Positions 53,068-61,945 of a stretch of 64,000 nt of DNA are shown here, in pieces. The notes beneath the pieces were generated by a model, which did no database searches, had not been told where the DNA came from, and saw only the letters and a list, made by a program, of their open reading frames with translations. Both the position numbers and the translations under genes were made by a program. Location of the stretch: NCBI RefSeq assembly GCF_009296315.1, contig NZ_WHLY01000002.1, positions 2,170,001 to 2,234,000 of the forward strand, given 5' to 3'. This DNA comes from Salmonirosea aquatica. Lineage in GTDB: Bacteria > Bacteroidota > Bacteroidia > Cytophagales > Spirosomataceae. Position 1 is the stretch's first letter. Each line of letters opens with the position of its first letter.

Positions 53068-56000
53068 ATGAAAAAAACACTTACTTCATTATTCCTCGTG
53101 TTATTGCTAAGCCTGGGCCATATTTTTGCCCAGGCGCCAAGCATTACAGGACGGGTGACCGATCAGGCCAATGAGGGCTTGCCCGGCGTGAACGTGCTGG
53201 TAAACGGCACGACCCGCGGCACGACTACGGACGCCGAAGGCAATTTTACCATTGCCGCGGCTTCTGACGCCACGCTCACTTTTTCGTACATTGGCTATGA
53301 AAGCCAATCGGTTAAGGTAGGTACCCGCTCGGTGGTAAATGTGCAGCTAGCCCCTGAATCCAAAAATCTTAGCGAAGTGGTCGTGACGGCGCTGGGCATT
53401 AAGCGCGAGGCCAAAACGCTAGGCTACGCTACTGCCACCGTAGATGCCGACCAGATTTCGACCAATCGCACGCCTAACTTTGTGAGCGGATTACAGGGCA
53501 AAATGTCGGGGGTCAACATCACGACCATGGGTACCGGTCCCGCGGGCACAGCCAAAATCCGTATTAGAGGTCAATCGTCGTTCAGCGGCAACAACTCGCC
53601 CCTGATCGTGGTCAACGGGGTACCTATTGACAACTCCAATTACGCTCTGGGGGGTGATTTCGGTACCCGCGCAGCCAATAGCTCCGACGGAGGCGACGGT
53701 CTGAGCAGCATCAATCCTGACGACATAGAAACCATGACGGTTTTGAAAGGGGCCACCGCCGCGGCGCTCTACGGCTCCCGTGCCAAGGATGGCGTGGTGA
53801 TGATTACGACCAAAAACCGGGGTACGGGCAAGGGATTCGGGGTAAGCTACAACGCCAACTTTACTACCGATACTCCACTGGACTATACCGATTTTCAGTA
53901 CGAATATGGTCAGGGTGAGGGAGGCAAGCGCCCCACGACGGCCAACCCTACCTCGGGGGTGTGGAGCTTTGGCGAGAAGTTTGAGCCCGGCATGACCCAA
54001 ACCCTCTTCGACAACGAAACCTGGCCCTACGAGCCGGTTCGCAACCGCGTGAAGCAATTCTACCGGGTAGGTACCAATTTCACGAATACCGTTACGGTGT
54101 CGAACAATGGTCAGAACGGCGGCTTCAGCCTTTCCCTAGGCAATACCGACAGCAAGGGCATCATGGAAAACAATACTTTCAACCGCAAAGTGATTAATCT
54201 AGGCTTTACGCAGAACATCACCAGCAAACTGACGGCTTCGGGCAACATTAATTATTCCAAGGAAAAGAACGTCAATCCCCCGCAGCTAAACACGCAGGAT
54301 TTTTCGGTGTCGACCGTGGTATTCACGCTGGCTAACTCCATGCCTTTCGACGCCCTGCGCCAGAATCAGACGATGCCCAACGGTGACGAGTTCGTTTTTT
54401 CGCGTTTCCTGGTGCGGAACAATCCCTACTACTCCATGAACTACCACTTCGAAAATATCAACCGGGATCGCCTTTTTGGCAACATCGCGCTGAAGTATCA
54501 GTTCACCGACTGGCTGTACCTGCAGGGCCGCATTGCGCAGGATTATTACATCCGCAATCAGGATTACAACATCCCCAACGGCTATGCGCCCATCCCTAAA
54601 GCTCCCGTCGGCTTTGTGAACGGCTCTTTCACGCAGGATGTACGCCAGAACACCGAGCGAAACCTCGACTTTATCCTGGGTATCAATAAAGCTTTCGGCG
54701 ATATCGGTATTGATGTGAATCTGGGGGGCAACCAACGCTACGCCCGCAACGACTACAATAGCGTGACGGTCCAGGATTTTATCCAGCCAGGCCTCTATAC
54801 AGTCATGAATGGCCGCGTCAAAAATCCGCTCTACAGTTTGTCGGAAAAGAAAATCAATTCACTCTTCGGTGCGGCTACCATTTCCTACAAGGAGTTTCTG
54901 TACCTGGGTGTCACTGCCCGCAACGACTGGTTCTCGACTCTGGCTCCGGCTAATCGCAGTATCCTCTACCCTTCCGTCACGGGTAGCTTCGTATTCTCGC
55001 AGGCATTCGAGGGCCTGCCCGCCTGGCTGTCGTTCGGTAAGCTGCGGGCGGCCTACGCACAGGTGGGCTCCGACAACGTAAACCCCTACTCCAATGCGCT
55101 ATACTATGCTGTGGACAACAACTCGTTTCCCAACCCGTCGGGACAGTTGGTGCCCGTGGGCGGTATCAATGCTTCCACGGTACCTAACAAAAACCTCCGC
55201 CCGCTTCGGGTGAAGGAGGCTGAGGTAGGAATGGAGTTGAAATTGTTCCAGAATAAGATAGGCTTTGATTTCACCTACTACCACAAAATCACGGAAGACC
55301 AGATTCTGGCCGCCCAGATTTCCGACGCCTCATCCTATACCAGCAAGCTGATCAACGTGGGCCGCAGCATGAATCAGGGCGTCGAAATGCTGCTGACTTT
55401 CTCACCCGTGAACACCAATGCCTTCCGGTGGGATGTAAGCGCCAATGCTTCGTACAATACATCCAAGGTACTCAAACTGGGACTTTCGGAAAACGATACG
55501 GTCATTACCGTAGGCGGTGGCGGTGGACGTACCCTGAACGAAGTCGTAGGCAAGCCCATCGGCCAGTTGTACACCTTCACCTACCTGCGCGACGCGCAGG
55601 GTCGGCAGGTTTTTGACAAGAATAGTGGCATGCCCCTGCGCAATAACACGCTGATGAATGTGGGCAATGCCCTGCCGAAGTACTTTGGCGGTATCACCAA
55701 CACCTTTACCTACCGGGGCATCTCGCTGTCGGCCTTAGTAGATTTCAAACTGGGCTTCAAGATGATCGCGGGGCGTAACATCAACTACATCCGCCACGGC
55801 TTGTCGAAACGTACTCTACCGGGCCGGGACGTAGGGTACGTCATTGGCGATGGAGTGAATCCCGACGGCGAAATCAACCAGACTAAAGCGGCCGTACAGC
55901 CTTTCTATGAATCCATCAATCCGCTGGGAATCAACGAAGATTTTGTGTCCAACGCCGGGTTCTGGAAACTGCGTCAGATCACACTGGGCTATGATTTCAC

Positions 56001-56202
56001 CAAACTCTTACCCGAGCGCCTATTTATCAAAGGACTGAAAGTCAACGCTGTGGCCAACAATGTGCTCATTATCAAAAAATGGACGGAAAACATGGACCCC
56101 GAAGAAGCGCTTGTAGCCTCAGACAATGGCGTTGGGATGGATTTCTGGCCGGGCCTACCCCCTACCCGCAGCGTGGGCTTTAATTTGAACGTCAGATTTT
56201 AG
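53068..56202 (+). CDS. SusC/RagA-family TonB-linked outer-membrane protein
   Basis: 1044 residues with a signal peptide (ending IFAQAP). N-terminal carboxypeptidase-like domain (ITGRVTDQANEGLPGVNVLVNGTTRGTTTDAEGNF), TonB box region, plug (VNITTMGTGPAGTAKIRIRGQSSFSGNNSPLIVVNGVPIDN and AALYGSRAKDGVVMITTK), then a 22-strand barrel ending in NLNVRF. It imports oligosaccharides or other nutrients across the outer membrane together with the SusD lid downstream. Substrate not predictable. Heads a run with susD, enolase-superfamily genes and lacI. Confidence 0.96.
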   Translation: MKKTLTSLFLVLLLSLGHIFAQAPSITGRVTDQANEGLPGVNVLVNGTTRGTTTDAEGNFTIAAASDATLTFSYIGYESQSVKVGTRSVVNVQLAPESKNLSEVVVTALGIKREAKTLGYATATVDADQISTNRTPNFVSGLQGKMSGVNITTMGTGPAGTAKIRIRGQSSFSGNNSPLIVVNGVPIDNSNYALGGDFGTRAANSSDGGDGLSSINPDDIETMTVLKGATAAALYGSRAKDGVVMITTKNRGTGKGFGVSYNANFTTDTPLDYTDFQYEYGQGEGGKRPTTANPTSGVWSFGEKFEPGMTQTLFDNETWPYEPVRNRVKQFYRVGTNFTNTVTVSNNGQNGGFSLSLGNTDSKGIMENNTFNRKVINLGFTQNITSKLTASGNINYSKEKNVNPPQLNTQDFSVSTVVFTLANSMPFDALRQNQTMPNGDEFVFSRFLVRNNPYYSMNYHFENINRDRLFGNIALKYQFTDWLYLQGRIAQDYYIRNQDYNIPNGYAPIPKAPVGFVNGSFTQDVRQNTERNLDFILGINKAFGDIGIDVNLGGNQRYARNDYNSVTVQDFIQPGLYTVMNGRVKNPLYSLSEKKINSLFGAATISYKEFLYLGVTARNDWFSTLAPANRSILYPSVTGSFVFSQAFEGLPAWLSFGKLRAAYAQVGSDNVNPYSNALYYAVDNNSFPNPSGQLVPVGGINASTVPNKNLRPLRVKEAEVGMELKLFQNKIGFDFTYYHKITEDQILAAQISDASSYTSKLINVGRSMNQGVEMLLTFSPVNTNAFRWDVSANASYNTSKVLKLGLSENDTVITVGGGGGRTLNEVVGKPIGQLYTFTYLRDAQGRQVFDKNSGMPLRNNTLMNVGNALPKYFGGITNTFTYRGISLSALVDFKLGFKMIAGRNINYIRHGLSKRTLPGRDVGYVIGDGVNPDGEINQTKAAVQPFYESINPLGINEDFVSNAGFWKLRQITLGYDFTKLLPERLFIKGLKVNAVANNVLIIKKWTENMDPEEALVASDNGVGMDFWPGLPPTRSVGFNLNVRF

Positions 56203-56205
56203 GTT

Positions 56206-56232
56206 TTCAGCTATTGGCCAATAGCTGCTCGC
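56206..56232. repeat. Palindromic microrepeat before susD
   Basis: CAGCTATTGGCCAATAGCTG is a perfect 20-bp palindrome of the same word family as the other intergenic microrepeats. Confidence 0.75.
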
Positions 56233-56261
56233 CATTTTTCCAATCTAGAAATCCAATCATC

Positions 56262-57800
56262 ATGAAAAAGAATCTAAAATACATAGTAAGCCTGGTGCTC
56301 TCGCTGAGCGTGCTTTCAGGCTGCGACCAAGGCTTCGACGAAATAAATACCAATAAGGTGGACCCTACCTCACTGGCGCCTTCGCTGGTGCTCAACAAGG
56401 CCATCATCAGTACCACCTACCTCGACGGTGGCTCCACGCTGGGCATGCTGACTTACAACTTCGGGATCGTGCAGCAGATCATTACACCCTACGGCAGCTC
56501 GCTTTCGGGCGGCAATTACAATCAAATCAACAACAGCAACACGCCGCTGGTGTGGGTGAATTTTTACCGCAATGTGGTCAAGCAGTTAGTTTCGGTGCTG
56601 GATCAGACCAAAGACGACCCCTTGCAATCGAATATCTACAACGCCGCGCGGATCTGGAAAGCTTACGCTTTTATGATCCTGACCGACACCTACGGCGATG
56701 TACCCTACTTTGAAGCCGGCCAAGGCTACACCAACGAAATCATCACGCCCAAATACGATCCTCAGGAAGCTATCTACAAAGACATCCTGAAAGAGCTCGA
56801 CGAGGCATCTGCCGCCCTCGACCCGGCCCAGGCCGCAGTAGTCACGGACATCCTGTACGGAGGTAATGTAGCTAAATGGAAAAAGCTGGGGTACTCCCTG
56901 ATGCTGCGCGCCGGCATGCGCCTGACCAAGGTGAATGCAGATCTGGCGAAGACTTATGTGCAAAAAGCCGTAGCGGGTGGCGTATTCCAGTCCAATGCCG
57001 ACAATTCTGTGATTCGCCATACGGCTATTTATAATAACTACATCGCCAATCACCTCGCTGCACGGGAAAAAACCAACTTCTACCTGACAGCGCCTTTTGT
57101 CAACTACCTAAAGACCAATAACGACCCGCGTCTGCCAGTATTTGCCGTACGGTACGTGGGGGCCAAGGGCGGTCCCGAGCAGGTAGCGGCCCGCGCCTCC
57201 TCGGCCCCCAAGGATCAGATCGGGATGCCCGTAGGCTACAACGACGTCACGATCACTTCGACCCTGCAGGCCAACGGAGTGGCCAGCCTCTGGGATTACT
57301 CGCAGGTCAACCTGACCACGGTTCTGAAACTCGACGCTCCCGAATTCCACGTGACCTACGCCGAAACCCTGCTGCTATTGGCCGAGGCCGCCTACCGGGG
57401 CTGGGTGTCGGGCTCGGCAGCCGACTACTACGCCAAGGGTATTCGCGCCAATATGGAGCAAATGGCGCTCTACGATGCCAGTGCCACGATCAAAGAGGCT
57501 GATATTGTAGCCTACCTGTCTGCGCATCCCTATGACGAAAGTAAAGCGCTTGATCTGATCAACACGCAGTACTGGGTAGCCACCTTCCTGGATGGCAACG
57601 AGTCATGGGCCAATTTCCGGCGCAGCGGATTCCCGGCGCTGCAAAAGAACCCCTACCCCGGTTCCGAAATCAAGGGTGACTTCATCCGCCGCCTACCCTA
57701 CCCTGACAGTGAGATCGTGGTCAATTCGGGCAATCTCAACGAGGCCATCACCCGGCAGGGACCGAACAATCTGGATACCCGTGTTTGGTGGGACAAGTAA
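56262..57800 (+). CDS. SusD/RagB-family nutrient-binding lipoprotein
   Basis: 512 residues from the ATG giving MKKNLKYIVSLVLSLSVLSGC (Cys21 lipobox); 16 upstream codons are open but include the palindromic repeat. Family features: GFDEINTNKVDPTSLAP, AARIWKAYAFMILTDTYGDVPYFEA, TYAETLLLLAEAAYRGW, NTQYWVATFLDGNESWANFRRSGFPAL. It is a surface lid for the SusC transporter. Belongs to the SusD_2-type branch. It starts 59 bp after susC. Confidence 0.95.
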   Translation: MKKNLKYIVSLVLSLSVLSGCDQGFDEINTNKVDPTSLAPSLVLNKAIISTTYLDGGSTLGMLTYNFGIVQQIITPYGSSLSGGNYNQINNSNTPLVWVNFYRNVVKQLVSVLDQTKDDPLQSNIYNAARIWKAYAFMILTDTYGDVPYFEAGQGYTNEIITPKYDPQEAIYKDILKELDEASAALDPAQAAVVTDILYGGNVAKWKKLGYSLMLRAGMRLTKVNADLAKTYVQKAVAGGVFQSNADNSVIRHTAIYNNYIANHLAAREKTNFYLTAPFVNYLKTNNDPRLPVFAVRYVGAKGGPEQVAARASSAPKDQIGMPVGYNDVTITSTLQANGVASLWDYSQVNLTTVLKLDAPEFHVTYAETLLLLAEAAYRGWVSGSAADYYAKGIRANMEQMALYDASATIKEADIVAYLSAHPYDESKALDLINTQYWVATFLDGNESWANFRRSGFPALQKNPYPGSEIKGDFIRRLPYPDSEIVVNSGNLNEAITRQGPNNLDTRVWWDK

Positions 57801-57981
57801 AAATCAATTTTAAATCAGCATACCGAAGCGGACAGAATGAGGGATTGAGTGAATATAAAATGCTGCTTTTTGTCTTTTGCATTCAATCAGTCACCGTGGA
57901 GAAGCTGTGCTACCCTCACCCATTTACTCATCGCACGGGCAACCGCCACGGAGGTACCCTGCCAACTATCAATCTATCACT

Positions 57982-59334
57982 ATGAAGAACAACAATACAC
58001 GCCGCGACGCTCTCAAAACACTCGGCCTGGGAGGCTCGGCGGGTTTACTGGGTTTGTTTGGTGGCGTTTCCGAAGCACAGGCTCGTGAGGAGAAAGGTAC
58101 CCCCTCCTATGCTAAAGCCATGAAACCCGTCAAAATCACCAAGGTACGGGCCATTGCCACCGCTCCACAGGGCTCCAATTTGATCGTAGTAAAAGTCGAA
58201 ACCTCCGAGCCGGGTTTGTACGGGTTGGGTTGCTCCACATTTACCCAGCGCGCCGCCGTGGTGCTGCCCGCCATCAATACTTATCTTGATGAATTCTGCG
58301 CCGGCAAAGACGTGGACAACATCGAGGATATCTGGCAGGGTGCCTACGTGAGTTCCTACTGGCGCAACGGCCCCGTGCTGAATAATGCCCTCAGCGGTCT
58401 GGATCAGGCGCTCTGGGATATCAAGGGCAAGCGCGCCGGCATGCCCGTATACCAACTGCTGGGCGGTAAGGTACGCTTTGCCATTCCGTGTTACACCCAT
58501 GCCAATGGCAACTCGCCCGAGGCCGTTGCCGAAGATGTACAACGGCTGCAGGCACAGGGCTACAAGCACATCCGCATTCAGCAGGGTGGCTACGGAGCCG
58601 TGGGCAGCACCGCCCAGCAAGCCGATTTCAAGGCCGAGGGTTTCGGCGGAGCAACCGACAATTTTATGAACGAGCAGGCATACCTGAAATCGGTACCTCT
58701 CATGTTTGAAACCGTGCGAAAGCGCGTCGGCGAAGAACTGGAACTCCTGCACGATATCCACGAGCGGGTGCAGCCGATGAATGCTATCAACATGATCAAG
58801 AAGTTGGAAGAATTCCGACCTTTCTTCATCGAAGATCCGTTTTCGCCCGAGAACATGGAGTGGTTCCGGCAATTGCGGATGTCTACGACCGTACCCATCG
58901 CCATGGGTGAGCTTTTCAACAACATCAATGAGTTCAAGGAGCCCATGGCCAACCGCCTGTTCGACTACATCCGCTGCCATGTGTCGCAGATTGGCGGCCT
59001 TACGCCCGCCATGAAAATAGCCCGGCTGGGTGAGTGGTTCAACGTCCGCACAGCCTGGCACGGCCCCGGCGACGTGTCGCCCGTGGGTCACGCCGCGCAG
59101 GCCCACATCGACTTTGCCATCTGGAATTTCGGTATCCAGGAAGCCGTCAATTTTTCCGACAAGATGAAGGAGGTATTTTCTGGCTGCCCTACCATGAAAG
59201 ACGGCTACATGTCGGTCAATGAGGTACCCGGCCTGGGCGTTGATATCAACGAAAAAGAAGCCGCCAAGTACCCCATCGGCACGAAGTCCAACTGGCAGGT
59301 TCGCCGCGCGGACGGAACGATCATTCGGCCTTAA
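57982..59334 (+). CDS. Tat-exported enolase-superfamily protein, D-mannonate-dehydratase (ManD)-like
   Basis: 450 residues from the ATG giving NNTRRDALKTLGLGGSAGLLG, a twin-arginine signal; 35 upstream codons are open but are not conserved. The enolase-superfamily barrel keeps metal ligands Asp (LLHDIHERV), Glu (FFIEDPF) and Glu (AMGELFN) and the His of TAWHGPGDVSPVGHAAQAHID. The closing PGLGVDINEKEAAKYP and the NFGIQE loop match ManD/RspA-type enzymes. The reaction is probably dehydration of a sugar acid; the true substrate is unknown. Export is unusual, since characterised members are cytoplasmic. Confidence 0.85.
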   Translation: MKNNNTRRDALKTLGLGGSAGLLGLFGGVSEAQAREEKGTPSYAKAMKPVKITKVRAIATAPQGSNLIVVKVETSEPGLYGLGCSTFTQRAAVVLPAINTYLDEFCAGKDVDNIEDIWQGAYVSSYWRNGPVLNNALSGLDQALWDIKGKRAGMPVYQLLGGKVRFAIPCYTHANGNSPEAVAEDVQRLQAQGYKHIRIQQGGYGAVGSTAQQADFKAEGFGGATDNFMNEQAYLKSVPLMFETVRKRVGEELELLHDIHERVQPMNAINMIKKLEEFRPFFIEDPFSPENMEWFRQLRMSTTVPIAMGELFNNINEFKEPMANRLFDYIRCHVSQIGGLTPAMKIARLGEWFNVRTAWHGPGDVSPVGHAAQAHIDFAIWNFGIQEAVNFSDKMKEVFSGCPTMKDGYMSVNEVPGLGVDINEKEAAKYPIGTKSNWQVRRADGTIIRP

Positions 59335-59344
59335 ATCAATTTTG

Positions 59345-59396
59345 AATGAGCGAATGATAGAATAAAAAAGAATTCCTATCCTGTCACTCGCTCATT
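59345..59396. repeat. Inverted repeat between the first enolase gene and lacI
   Basis: AATGAGCGA and TCGCTCATT, with inner GATAG/CTATC, allow a long hairpin. No T-tract. It may end transcription of the first half of the locus or regulate lacI. Confidence 0.45.
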
Positions 59397-59432
59397 AATT
59401 TACTATCGTTCCAACATTCACTTATTCTGTCA

Positions 59433-60476
59433 TTGAAAAAACGCGTTTCTATGAAGGACATTGCTGAAAAGGCGGGGGTATCCACCGCCCTGGTCAGCTA
59501 TGTCCTGAACGGGAAAGAAAAAGAGAGTCGGGTAGGTGAGGAAATGGCCAAAAAGATCAAGATTATTGCCCGGGAGCTAAACTACCAGCCCAATCATGTG
59601 GCCAAAAGCCTGCGCAGTGGCAAAACCCATACCATTGGACTGATCATAGCCGACATATCCAACCCTTTCTTTGCCAACATCGCCCGGGTCGTGGAGGATG
59701 AAGCCAAGCGCAGCGGCTACACCGTCATCATCGGAAGCTGCGATGAAAACGCCGATAAATCGTGGGATTTGCTAAATGTCCTGATCAACCGGCAGGTGGA
59801 CGGTTTTATTATTGTTTCTTCCGAGAGCTCCGAAAAACAGGTACTTTATTTAAAGGAAAAAAATATCCCCTTCGTATTGCTAGACCGCCACTTCCCGGAC
59901 ATCCAGACCGATTTCGTGGCCACCAACAACTACAAAGCCTCCTACGATGCCACGATTCATCTCATCGAGGGCGGCTACGAACAGATCGGGCTGCTGGCCT
60001 ACAAGTCGGACATGTACCACATGAAAGAGCGGATCAGGGGGTACCAGCACGCGCTGCGGGACCGGGGGATCGCGTTTGAGCCGGAATGGCTGAAGGAAAT
60101 CCGCTTTGAATACCTGGAAAAAGAAGTGAAGGCCGCGCTTGATGCCATAGTCTCATCGGAACAAAAGCTGGATGCCCTGGTTTTTGCCACCTACGGACTG
60201 GCAATCAACGGCCTTAAGTACCTGAATGAATTGCGTCTCAGGGTACCCTCCGACCTGGCCATCGTCAGTTTTGGACAGGCCGAAGGCTTCGACCTGTATT
60301 ACTGCCCCATTACTTTTATGAAACAGCCCCTGGAATTGCTGGGGAAAACCGCCGTCGAGTTTTTGATTGGCAAAATAAAAAATCCCGACGAGGGCATGAA
60401 GCAAATCCTGATGGAAGCCAAACTGGTAGCCCGGGAATCTTCGATGACCAGGAGTCGGGTGGAGTTGACCAAGTGA
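59433..60476 (+). CDS. LacI-family transcriptional regulator
   Basis: 347 residues. N-terminal HTH: SMKDIAEKAGVSTALVSYVLNGKEKESRV, hinge ELNYQPNHVAKSLRSGKTHTIGLI, then a periplasmic-binding-protein-like sensor domain (IIADISNPFFANIARVVEDEA to about 330). TTG at 59433 (MKKRVSMKD) is taken as the start; the ATG at 59451 is also possible. It probably senses a sugar acid or its product and binds CG-centred palindromes. It lies inside the susCD/enolase locus, so it is likely its local regulator. Confidence 0.92.
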   Translation: MKKRVSMKDIAEKAGVSTALVSYVLNGKEKESRVGEEMAKKIKIIARELNYQPNHVAKSLRSGKTHTIGLIIADISNPFFANIARVVEDEAKRSGYTVIIGSCDENADKSWDLLNVLINRQVDGFIIVSSESSEKQVLYLKEKNIPFVLLDRHFPDIQTDFVATNNYKASYDATIHLIEGGYEQIGLLAYKSDMYHMKERIRGYQHALRDRGIAFEPEWLKEIRFEYLEKEVKAALDAIVSSEQKLDALVFATYGLAINGLKYLNELRLRVPSDLAIVSFGQAEGFDLYYCPITFMKQPLELLGKTAVEFLIGKIKNPDEGMKQILMEAKLVARESSMTRSRVELTK

Positions 60477-60539
60477 GTTATCCTGTGTAAAGCTAACCGC
60501 TGAGATGCGAGAACGGGCCCTGTGCCTTAACTACTAACC

Positions 60540-61784
60540 ATGCAACGAAGACATTTCCTTAAATCGACTACGCTAGGTACTGCGGCCGTACTTTCGGGCC
60601 TGCCTCAGTACAAAACCGAGGCGGCTTCTAAGTTGAAAATCACTAAAATCCGCTACTACGCCGCGCCGGGCTACAACAAACCTCTGTTCAATCAGGCTCG
60701 GGGAATCGTGGAAGTCGAGACTGACGGCGGCATCATCGGCATCGGCGAAGGCGGCTCCAAGGATATGATCGAGCAGTGCGCCCAAATGCTCATCGGCGAA
60801 GACCCCTTCCGCATCGAGCATTTGTGGCAGTATGTCTACCGGGGCATGTTCTACCCGCCCGGGCGTGAGAAGCTACACGCGCTGGGGGCCATCGAAATGG
60901 CGCTTTGGGATATTAAGGGAAAAGCCCTTAACGTACCCGTGTATGATTTGCTGGGCGGCGCTACCCGCGATTATGTGGAATGCTACGCCACCGGATTCAG
61001 TGCTTCCAAAGCCAAAACCGAGGAGGAGCGCGCCCGCGACTGCATCGAGGCCGGCCTGCGCGCTTACCGAATCGGCCCTACCGGCGGCAACAATGGTGAT
61101 GAGCGTTTCGATTTTTATGAGAATGTGAAGAAAACGATCGAGCACTGCAAGCGCATCGACGAGGCCGTAGGCGGTGGCGGGCATTGGGCCATCGACCTGC
61201 ACACCCGCTTCGACCTCACCGACGGCCTAAAAATCTGCACGGCTCTGGAAGAGTTGGAACCTTACTTTGTGGAAGACATCGTCCGCTCCGAAAACCCCGG
61301 CGTGTACCGCAACGTGCGCACCATGACCAAGGTACCCATTGCCGTGGGTGAGCAGTATGGCGACCGCTGGGATACCAATGAGCTAATTGAAGACCGCCTG
61401 ATCGACTACACCCGCTTTACTCTGCCCAACACCGGTGGCATTGCCGAATTCAAAAAGCTGGCCGCCATTGCCGAAACGCACTACGTAGGTATGATCCCGC
61501 ACTTTACTGGTCCGCTTTCCACCGCCGCGCTGGTACATGTGCTGGGGTCGAGCAGTCCGTCCCGCTGCCTGATGGAACTGGGCGGAGGCCAGCCCGAGCG
61601 TCCAGCCTATTTCAATGAAGATTATATCAATTTCAAAAATGGCAAGCTGTACCTAAATCCGAGCCCTGGACTGGGTGTAAAGTTCGACCCGAAGAAGGCC
61701 ACGTTTGTGATAGAAGTGAAGGAAAACACCAAATTCCCGCACCCCTACCTGAAAGCCCCCGACGGGTCGATTCATAACTGGTAG
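60540..61784 (+). CDS. Tat-exported mandelate-racemase/enolase-superfamily protein
   Basis: 414 residues. N-terminus MQRRHFLKSTTLGTAAVLSGL fits the Tat motif (RRxFLK). Barrel ligands: Asp in WAIDLHTRFD, Glu in YFVEDIV, Glu in AVGEQYGDRWD, and the acid/base His in IPHFTGP. LEELEPYFVED and AALVHVLG are further family features. The reaction is probably dehydration or racemisation of a sugar acid. It differs clearly in sequence from the two other enolase-superfamily genes here, so it may act on a different acid. Confidence 0.85.
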   Translation: MQRRHFLKSTTLGTAAVLSGLPQYKTEAASKLKITKIRYYAAPGYNKPLFNQARGIVEVETDGGIIGIGEGGSKDMIEQCAQMLIGEDPFRIEHLWQYVYRGMFYPPGREKLHALGAIEMALWDIKGKALNVPVYDLLGGATRDYVECYATGFSASKAKTEEERARDCIEAGLRAYRIGPTGGNNGDERFDFYENVKKTIEHCKRIDEAVGGGGHWAIDLHTRFDLTDGLKICTALEELEPYFVEDIVRSENPGVYRNVRTMTKVPIAVGEQYGDRWDTNELIEDRLIDYTRFTLPNTGGIAEFKKLAAIAETHYVGMIPHFTGPLSTAALVHVLGSSSPSRCLMELGGGQPERPAYFNEDYINFKNGKLYLNPSPGLGVKFDPKKATFVIEVKENTKFPHPYLKAPDGSIHNW

Positions 61785-61945
61785 TTTTTGAAGGGACGAA
61801 GGTACAGAGCGACAAAGGCACAAAGACTTTTCGTCTTGCGTAAAATACGTTTCTGCAAAGAAAATAACAGAATAAAGTCTAAAGCCAACTTTGCGCCTAT
61901 ATGCCTTTTCCCCTTTGTATCTAATAAAAAACAAACCCTTACATC
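61785..61945. other. Spacer with short repeats between the last two enolase genes
   Basis: GACGAAGGTACAGAGCGAC AAAGGCACAAAGAC contains three near repeats of the word ACxAAGGxACAxAG. CAACTTTG (about 61888) is one base off the -7 consensus, so a promoter for the next gene is possible. Confidence 0.4.
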
